A stretch of DNA of 64,000 bases. It comes from Botryococcus braunii (taxonomy: Eukaryota; Chlorophyta; Trebouxiophyceae). The notes beneath the pieces are model-generated. The model saw only the letters and a list, made by a program, of their open reading frames with translations. It was not told the origin of the DNA and did not search any database. This document shows positions 55,704 to 64,000 of the stretch, one piece after another. Every line of letters begins with the position of its first letter. Positions within the stretch are counted from its first letter, which is position 1. The stretch covers positions 180,001 to 244,000 of the forward strand of contig KV908371.1 of the NCBI GenBank assembly GCA_002005505.1. The letters run 5' to 3'. The translations under genes and the position numbers were made by a program.

Positions 55704-56580
55704 GGAACAGGAACGCCATTAGTAATGTCTGCAGCTTGTGTCACGAATGCTAATGCCTTTAAAAGGAGCTTGCATGCATCAACATGTCTTTCAACCTCAA
55801 CTCTCTTCGTCGACCTTTAACATAGGGTAATGGAAGGCATAACACTTCAGTAGACTACTTTAGGAGCAAAGTCCGCACATATTACCTGTGATATGCAGAG
55901 CTCCCACCGAAATGTAAATATCAAAGGTTGGTTGCCTGTCTCCCACTGGGGATCCCATTACCCAATTTCGCTAGTATTACCACTAGTTGCAAACACCAAT
56001 AAGGGACTCTACTGCCTCGTTTGAATCCAATTCCCGATTAACTAGGATGCTGAGTTGGGCTATGCAAAACATCCGGTCACTCTGAGGGAAAGGCAGCCAG
56101 ACTTTATTGTCGCTAGCTTCATGATCTCATATTGTAGAATCAGGAGACTCACCCCCAGTCCCTTGTGAAGGCAATACTTGCGCTCTGTTGCGTGTTGAAG
56201 TCACATTCCAAACAGATCCCCTTCCTGAGTGGAAAGTTTGGGTCATGTCCGTAGTATGTTGAATGCGTGCATCAGCACGGAGCATGTCCATGTTGATGCC
56301 CAGTAACAGATTTCAAATTTGGCTCAAGTGGCTACTCCATCATTTGCGGCAGAAACGAAGGCAACTGGCACGCTTCCGTCCTCAGGTTCTTGCTGTAACT
56401 GTTCTCCTGTGAGGGATAGGGCCACATGAATAGATGCATGTCTCTACTTACGTGACATGTGATACATCGCAGCTGGATGGCTTTCCCATGCATGCACTTT
56501 TAACAATGGTGCCAAGGTGCCAACAATGCTTTTGCTTATGCTCTTCTGAAGAGGGATTCAGGCTGTTCTTTCTCGTTCTC

Positions 56581-56900
<320 letters not shown>

Positions 56901-57107
56901 CGTAACCAGCCACCCGCTTGGCCTCCGACTTTAGTGCCCCTGGCTTACCCCTATACTGGCTTAACCGATACCTCCTTTCTCACTCTTCCTCCCAGTATAA
57001 CTCTTTGCGCTTATTGCAGCTTCTTTCTGAGGTACTGGCTGTCCATCTTGTTCAAGCCAACCTGGCTTCTGATTCATTTTTTCTCCCCTCCCCCCCCCCC
57101 TCCTAAG

Positions 57108-57328
57108 GCGGTTCAAGGACGCGGGACCTTGAAGAACTGGGGATCGATGATTTGACTGTAGATAATGACGCAGATAATCATTCTGTAGCCCACAAGTCAA
57201 GCCTCGACTGGAAATCCACATCAAGAAGTTTTACTTTCTGTGAAACCTACAGAACGTCTGTTGGTTTCGGATTCACAGAAAGTAAGGCTTGGCATGTGGC
57301 ATCCCATGTCGTCCTGAACAAAATGTAG
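57108..57328 (+). CDS. Possible terminal exon of an unknown plus-strand gene
   Basis: After a strong polypyrimidine tract and AG at 57106-57107 a frame stays open for 73 codons to a TAG at 57326-57328. It begins GSRTRDLEELGIDDLTVDND and ends VVLNKM. The composition is protein-like and not repetitive, but no upstream exon was found and the RING exon on the other strand begins only 53 bases further on. Convergent 3' ends of two genes would fit. Low confidence. Confidence 0.3.
57231..57285. repeat. Inverted repeat near convergent 3' ends
   Basis: TTACTTTCTGTGAA (57231-57244) and its exact complement (57272-57285), extended by AAACC/GGTTT pairing across a 6-base offset. It lies inside the possible plus-strand exon and downstream of the minus-strand RING exon. 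Confidence 0.8.
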
Positions 57329-57380
57329 GGCAAAGAGGGCACTTGCTGTGATAGACCCTATGGTTTAGGACAGCACATAC

Positions 57381-57617
57381 CAGATCTGTTGCTGCCCACG
57401 TCATCAAGTGCCTGGCGGCAAATCGGGCAATTGCGTGATGCTAGCGAAAGGCGCTTGAGTTTTTGAAAGCAGGGTCTGCACGTTGCATGCCTACAAGGAA
57501 ACGTGACCCAGTTTATACTAGGCACATCTTCATCAAGGCAAACTGGGCACTCCAATGCGAGCGGCTTTTCAACTGCTGCTGGGTGATGGTCATCATTCAG
57601 TATATCCCTTTTCCTCC
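57381..57617 (-). CDS. RING-finger exon (C3HC4), probable E3 ubiquitin ligase fragment
   Basis: An internal exon bounded by a good acceptor (TTCTCCTACAG before 57617) and a GTATGT donor after 57381, entering and leaving in phase 1. It encodes about 79 residues. The RING reads CPVC, then 14 residues, CRHATCRPC, then 13 residues, CPIC, that is C-x2-C...C-x-H-x2-C-x2-C...C-x2-C with all eight zinc ligands present. RING domains recruit E2 enzymes. The rest of the gene was not placed: upstream exons should lie at higher coordinates, and a possible terminal stretch ending DVDFQSRLDLWATE lies at about 57172-57216 but does not fit the phase directly. Confidence 0.7.
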
Positions 57618-58311
57618 CTGTAGGAGAAGCCCCTTCAGTGAGTCTGCTGGACAGGTACCACTGTTTTGGCCTCTCAACTGGAGAATCACAGAGACACCTT
57701 ATGCTACGCTTTGTCACAATGTGTCAGCTAGAAGGGCTTCTGACATAACATGACCCTCACCCATAACGGATGGAAACACTTACTGGGATCGCAGTTTTGT
57801 CGTTCCCCTTTGGTTGGCCTCATGCGCCTGCATCTGCAGAACAAGTCCCATCTTATTGGTGCGGGAACAAACCCCATTATTGCAAGCGTCTGTCTGCTTC
57901 TAACAAGACGAAGGCAGAAAGATGAAGGTAAGAGTACACACTGAGCAGACTTTGGTTATAGTCGCTTGGCAAAAATAGCTGAGACCTGAAAGCATGAGGC
58001 CATGCACAGGAACATGCAAATCGCAAGTGTTCTCTTCCATGAAACGCCCCCACCCCCCCAAGTTTTTCTCTTTAGTTGCACCCCAAAGATGCCTAGCTGA
58101 GCAAATCATGCAACCATGACAGTAGCTGTGAAGAAAATGGAGGCAGATCTGGAGGCACTGAGTAATCCTGCCCAAGGACGCATAGCAATCTAAATGAAAA
58201 GCATGGCAAATGGAGTTGGAGTATTGTTAGACACATACCCAGAAGTGTCAGAAAGAATAACTTATGGTAGGCCACACTCATTGGTTTAATGCAGCGCGTC
58301 CGGTAATGGGA

Positions 58312-58500
58312 TTACCGAATGAAGTACCAACAGCACAAGCATGATGTCAACAGGATCCCACTGATGAGCCCACATGCAAGCAGCAAGGCAACGCAATTGT
58401 GCTTGCTGCAGAATGGTGGGGCTTGGCAGCATGTCATTAACTTGTCACAGCAACACATACGGGTGCCATCCGAAAGGGGTTGACTCTGGCAGCAGCATGT
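58312..58500 (-). CDS. Cysteine-rich terminal exon with a transmembrane segment
   Basis: Begins after an acceptor (GCTCGTGCAG), phase 0, and runs 62 codons to a stop. The first 37 residues hold three cysteine clusters (TCCC, MCCC, TCC) plus single cysteines, followed by a hydrophobic helix (CVALLLACGLISGILLTSC) and CCWYFIR at the end. It would be a tail-anchored, Cys-rich membrane protein. I do not recognise the family, and no upstream exon is certain. It may be the last exon of an unplaced gene between this exon and the one ending at 58744. Confidence 0.45.
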   Translation of the reverse strand, partial: TCCCQSQPLSDGTRMCCCDKLMTCCQAPPFCSKHNCVALLLACGLISGILLTSCLCCWYFIR

Positions 58501-58743
58501 CTGCACGAGCAGTATGATGCATATTAGCTTGTGATAAGGAGATCTTGGTGTATGTTACAAAGCAATCCTTTAACCTGAGACCATCAGGTGTCTTGCCTTT
58601 AAAGTCACTTTCACATCGAGTAAGAAATCAAAACAAATGATCATGCTGCTATGTAGCTTCCTATCATCCCTAGTTCAGTACCGCTGGTTAAAATGGTTGG
58701 ACCGTACTGTTGGATGATGCCTCCTGGGCTACCACTTGAAGAA

Positions 58744-60148
58744 CTATTCATCATTGAAGTCGGAGGCAAAGTGGCAGGCCTCAGACCACATGGAAAGCAT
58801 TAATCCAGAAACAATGTTTGTCTGTTGAGGAAGCAAGATCTCTTTGGGAACTCTGATCAACGGTGACATGTGTACAGGAATCCAAAAGAGCGGATGAGTC
58901 TTATAAGCAAGTTGGCTGAAAGGCACATCAAGTCAATATGTGGACATGAATTACACTTGATACACCACTCACGGGGTTGCATGAGGCGTATTGCTCACAT
59001 GGAGATAGGACCTTACCATGGGAGTGACATTGGGGTTTATGCCTTCATCGCTGGTCATAACCGTGCGTAATCGCCGTTTTGGTTGAACAATCTTCTCTTT
59101 CACCTGTGCCAGAGATCAATACACACTGAATTATAAGGTCTGTGCTCAGTTCCTGTGTGTCATTTCCACAATGATGTATGGTGTTGGCAAACGACCAGAT
59201 GTGTGGCAGCATCATTGGCATTGAGTCACAGTGAGCCTGCAAGTGGCAAAAAGCCTTTGTAGACGCTCTGTGCAAGTGTTCACATGTGTCAGACAGTACC
59301 TCAACGTTTATCTGGAGAGCCTTTGGGCAGGTGTTGTACAGGTAGACTCCTCCCTGTGATCTGTACAGGGCTTCTTGTGTTGCCACTGTATGATGCCAAA
59401 CAACATTACACGAGCTCGGGTCGAAGTCATCAACTTGCGTCCCCCCATAGGTGTGAATTGTTGCCCTGCAGCGCAGGACATCTCATCATGACAATCAAGG
59501 TCCCAATGAAGGCTGCGTATGTCTGGACAACAGAGGCTTTTCGAGGGCTAGGCAAGGAGTCAATCTGCAGGACATACCGACATCGGCTACTTGAGACAAT
59601 AACTATTGGCTACAAGAACCAATGAATGCGGTGCACCTGATTGAAGCATTCCCACAATCATCTACTTGTGAAGGCTTTATGATTATCAAGTAGTTATCCA
59701 AAGGTAGCCGCACTTTTATATCAAGAGTCATGCACCCTTGTCCAGGAATACGGGCTTCACTTCCGACGATCCTGCACATGGAAAGTCTCGAATGATGTAC
59801 GGCATGCCCAATAATGCTTTTAAAAACTCTGGATTGATTTTGGTCTGTAGCAACACAAGCTTATGGCTACAATCTGAAAGGGCATTCCGTTGCTTGCGGT
59901 GAAGGGGACGGCACCTGGGCGAGCGGATCCTTTCGTGACCACAAGCTAGAAACGTTTTTGAAAGTATAATTATTGCGACGGACCATGGATTAATCCTGTG
60001 TATTCCCATTCGTCCCGAGAGCTACACAGGACCGAGTGCCAGCATGCGGAGGCCCCACTGAGAACAACATCGGCAATCTCTCTCATCCCGGACTGCATAA
60101 GAACCCCATTGTCTAGTAAAGATAGCAAGTTGTGGCCTTTTACTTCCC
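58744..60148 (-). CDS. Unidentified multi-exon protein
   Basis: Linked exons with consistent phase: 59752-59844, 59435-59564, 59300-59385, 59123-59236, 59017-59103 and a likely last exon from about 58908 to the stop at 58744. A further open exon at about 59984-60148 (GHNLLSLLDNGVLMQSGMRE) probably belongs upstream but could not be joined. The protein contains NPEFLKALLGMPYIIRDF, SVVQTYAAFIGTLIVMMRCP, LYRSQGGVYLYNTCPKAL, MMLPHIWSFANTIHHCGND and VKEKIVQPKRRLRTVM. There is no signal peptide in the part seen and no motif I can name. The segment TYAAFIGTLIVMMRCP is hydrophobic but short for a membrane helix. The donor after 59435 (GTTGAT) is weak. Real gene likely; function unknown. Confidence 0.55.
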
Positions 60149-60484
60149 CTGTACGAAGACAGGGCAACCATGTACCAGACCCTGATAGATTGCCGATTCG
60201 GCACGGTACTCTCGACTCGATCGGCTGAAATGATCAAGCTCAACCGGGGCAGCCTCCTGCCATAGGTATGCGTATCAGCCTGACATTATCGATAATGTTA
60301 TCACAGATGCGCACGGCACGCGGTAGTACCGCATGCATCGGTCGGAGACGGTCTCCAGGAGACCCGATTGATCAGGACTCCACCGCCTAATGTCGGAATC
60401 ACAACTAGTGATTGAAGAGTGATCTACTGTATTTGAACCCAAACTACCGCTAGCAACAGTGGAAGTCTCAAATATACGGTTCAA

Positions 60485-62412
<1,928 letters not shown>

Positions 62413-63546
62413 ATGGGTTTACAGAAGACTGAGTCTGTGAGCCTCACAGCGCATCTCGTCTCCGATTGTCGAGTCACTCCAACCACGTCAGGGGAAATTC
62501 CGAGTCATTTTGGTGATGCACAAAATTCAGAAGTTCAGGACATTGAATCGAATGCTTCTCCCGATTCCAGTCAAGTTTCTGTCAAGCGAAAAGGGCTGAA
62601 GGTCGCCTTCAAGGTTAGTGAACCGGCTACTCCGCTGCGAGTTCTGCACGTTATATTGTACCTTTCATGCAATATTAAGACATTTATATGACTAATTTCA
62701 TACTGCAACCCATTCTTCGAGTGGCTGTTGGATTCGGATGTCGTATGGTTTCGGACGGTGCAAATTCACTTTGGCCATCCACGGATACTAACTGACTATC
62801 TTACCCTATTTTGATGTAAGGACCTATCATATTCGGTTGAGAACCGCCAAAATAAAAAGGAGCGTCTCTTCCTGCTGAAGAAATTATCTGGAGTGATGTG
62901 CCCAGGTTTGATGACAGCTCTGGTATGCCTAAGTTTCTTCATCCAAGAGTCTCTGTGAGTGGGAGGGAGTGTTGATCATAGATATCAGTTCTTCTCCAAC
63001 CTGCACTGCTGTATTAACTCATGTTTCTCCAATTAAAGCAGTAGGCCGCCTTGATTTCTGATGACCTATGTGCGTCGCCCTGTCTCGGTTAATTGGAATT
63101 TATGGCCTTCATTTGTGCATGTCCAGATGGGACCATCCGGATCTGGGAAATCAACACTCTTAGGTGCGGACCCAAAGACTATGTTTTACAACATGGCGGC
63201 ATTCTTTGAAAAACTGTAGTGCGGCTGCCATGCAAAACATCTCAGATCAGCACGGTGGTATCCACCACCTCTTCCAATCTTTCCAGTTCCAGTAATGACT
63301 GCAATGGGCCCCATGTCATGTAGCAGTCTGACTTATATGCTTACTATGCCAGGTGTATTACAAAGCATTGCTCATCTAAATGTAAGGAGCATAAGGACAG
63401 TCTCCCTAAAGGCCGTGAAATTACTGTTGCAGATGTCATAAGTGGCAGGAAAACGAGTGGGAAGATAGAGGGAACAATCTTGTATGGTGGCAAGCCTCCA
63501 AGCACTTCATATTTAAGGAGGCATGCTGGATATGTAGAACAACATG
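62413..63546 (+). CDS. ABC transporter, ABCG family, N-terminal part (cut by window end)
   Basis: Four exons: 62413-62613, 62821-62922, 63127-63163 and 63433-63546, all in phase; the gene runs off the right edge. After a Ser-rich N-terminal stretch (residues 1-60) comes VAFKDLSYSVENR, LFLLKKLSGVMCPGLMTAL, then Walker A as MGPSGSGKSTLL split over two exons. Next come DVISGRKTSGKIEGTILYGG and YLRRHAGYVEQH, the usual ABCG order up to the Q-loop. The signature motif, Walker B and the membrane domain are not in the window. ABCG half or full transporters export lipids and hydrophobic compounds; half or full size cannot be told. The first intron has a perfect TACTAAC branch site at 62786-62792, 28 bases before the acceptor. 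Confidence 0.9.
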
Positions 63547-64000
63547 GTAGGGGACCACGCTTCACAAATATATAAATAATTGTGCCGGACACCAACACTT
63601 GTGGTGTGGCATCCCTATGTGGGATACAAAAGACCCCACATTTCTACACAGGCTCTTCAAGGTTCTTTATGTGGCATCGTTGTTCCCAGCTCAAACAATT
63701 CCGATCTGTAATAATAATTGCGACCTGTATACGATTAAAACCTGTATACAGTTGACCTTTATTAGGATGCTCCAAACTTCAGAAGCTCTTCTTGGCAATT
63801 CCATTGAAAAAGATACAGTAACGTCCACGAACGAGTGTGTGCAACATGCTACAATGCTATGACATGCTACAATCTGGCAATACAAGTTTTCCCGTATTTG
63901 AAGTATGCCAAAGCGGCTCATAAGAGAATCATCTAAGGGACTCAGTAGACAGGGGAATGAAAAACCGCATCATCTACCAGTTGAAAATGACACAAAATGT
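63547..64000 (+). other. Intron of the ABCG gene, no exon seen
   Basis: After the donor at 63547 no segment matching the next conserved ABCG block was found before the window ends, so this is read as intron. Short AT-rich stretches only. Confidence 0.5.

Overview
The window is nuclear DNA of an intron-rich eukaryote. Every gene I can place is split into short exons (about 15 to 340 bases) with GT-AG introns, and nearly all linked exons keep consistent reading phase. Two of the genes point to the green lineage: a complete F-box protein of the plant SKIP31 type and a homologue of the plant ENTH/VHS protein MTV1 (tepsin family). A green alga or early-branching plant relative is the best inference. 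The long coiled-coil gene at the left end would suit a flagellate alga, but I cannot name the species.

Layout, left to right. 921-6900 (+): an unidentified coiled-coil protein. 8792-9605 (-) and 14672-15427 (-): two paralogous three-exon genes for small secreted proteins with a run of 20 or 21 prolines and a Gly/Tyr-rich part. They sit in a duplicated segment, and the DNA between the copies holds a 1-kb AT-rich trinucleotide array. 19197-24018 (-): SKIP31-like F-box gene, complete in eight exons. 24363-31810 (+): MTV1/tepsin-like gene, divergent from the F-box gene across 344 bases. 35595-44014 (-): USP36/UBP23-type deubiquitinase, with its first exon(s) unplaced. 48936-54086 (+): nucleoporin NUP54 with an FG-rich N-terminus. 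57381-57617 (-): a RING-finger exon. 58312-58500 (-): a cysteine-rich exon with a transmembrane segment. 58744-59844 (-, possibly to 60148): an unidentified multi-exon gene. 62413 to the right edge (+): the start of an ABCG-type ABC transporter, cut by the window end.

Between and inside the genes the DNA is packed with simple repeats: (GT/CA)n, (CT/GA)n, GC-containing alternating purine-pyrimidine tracts, G runs and purine-rich stretches. There are also many local tandem duplications of 80 to 350 bases, a large fold-back element at 33141-33319 and several hairpins. Two introns carry duplicated copies of the preceding exon's 3' end with its splice donor.

The genes are ordinary housekeeping functions (protein turnover, trans-Golgi traffic, ribosome-related deubiquitination, nuclear pore, membrane export) and do not form an operon-like unit. 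I see no CRISPR array, no rRNA and no convincing tRNA. I found no clear new multi-gene system; the best candidates for novelty are the secreted polyproline paralogues and the unidentified gene at 58744-59844.
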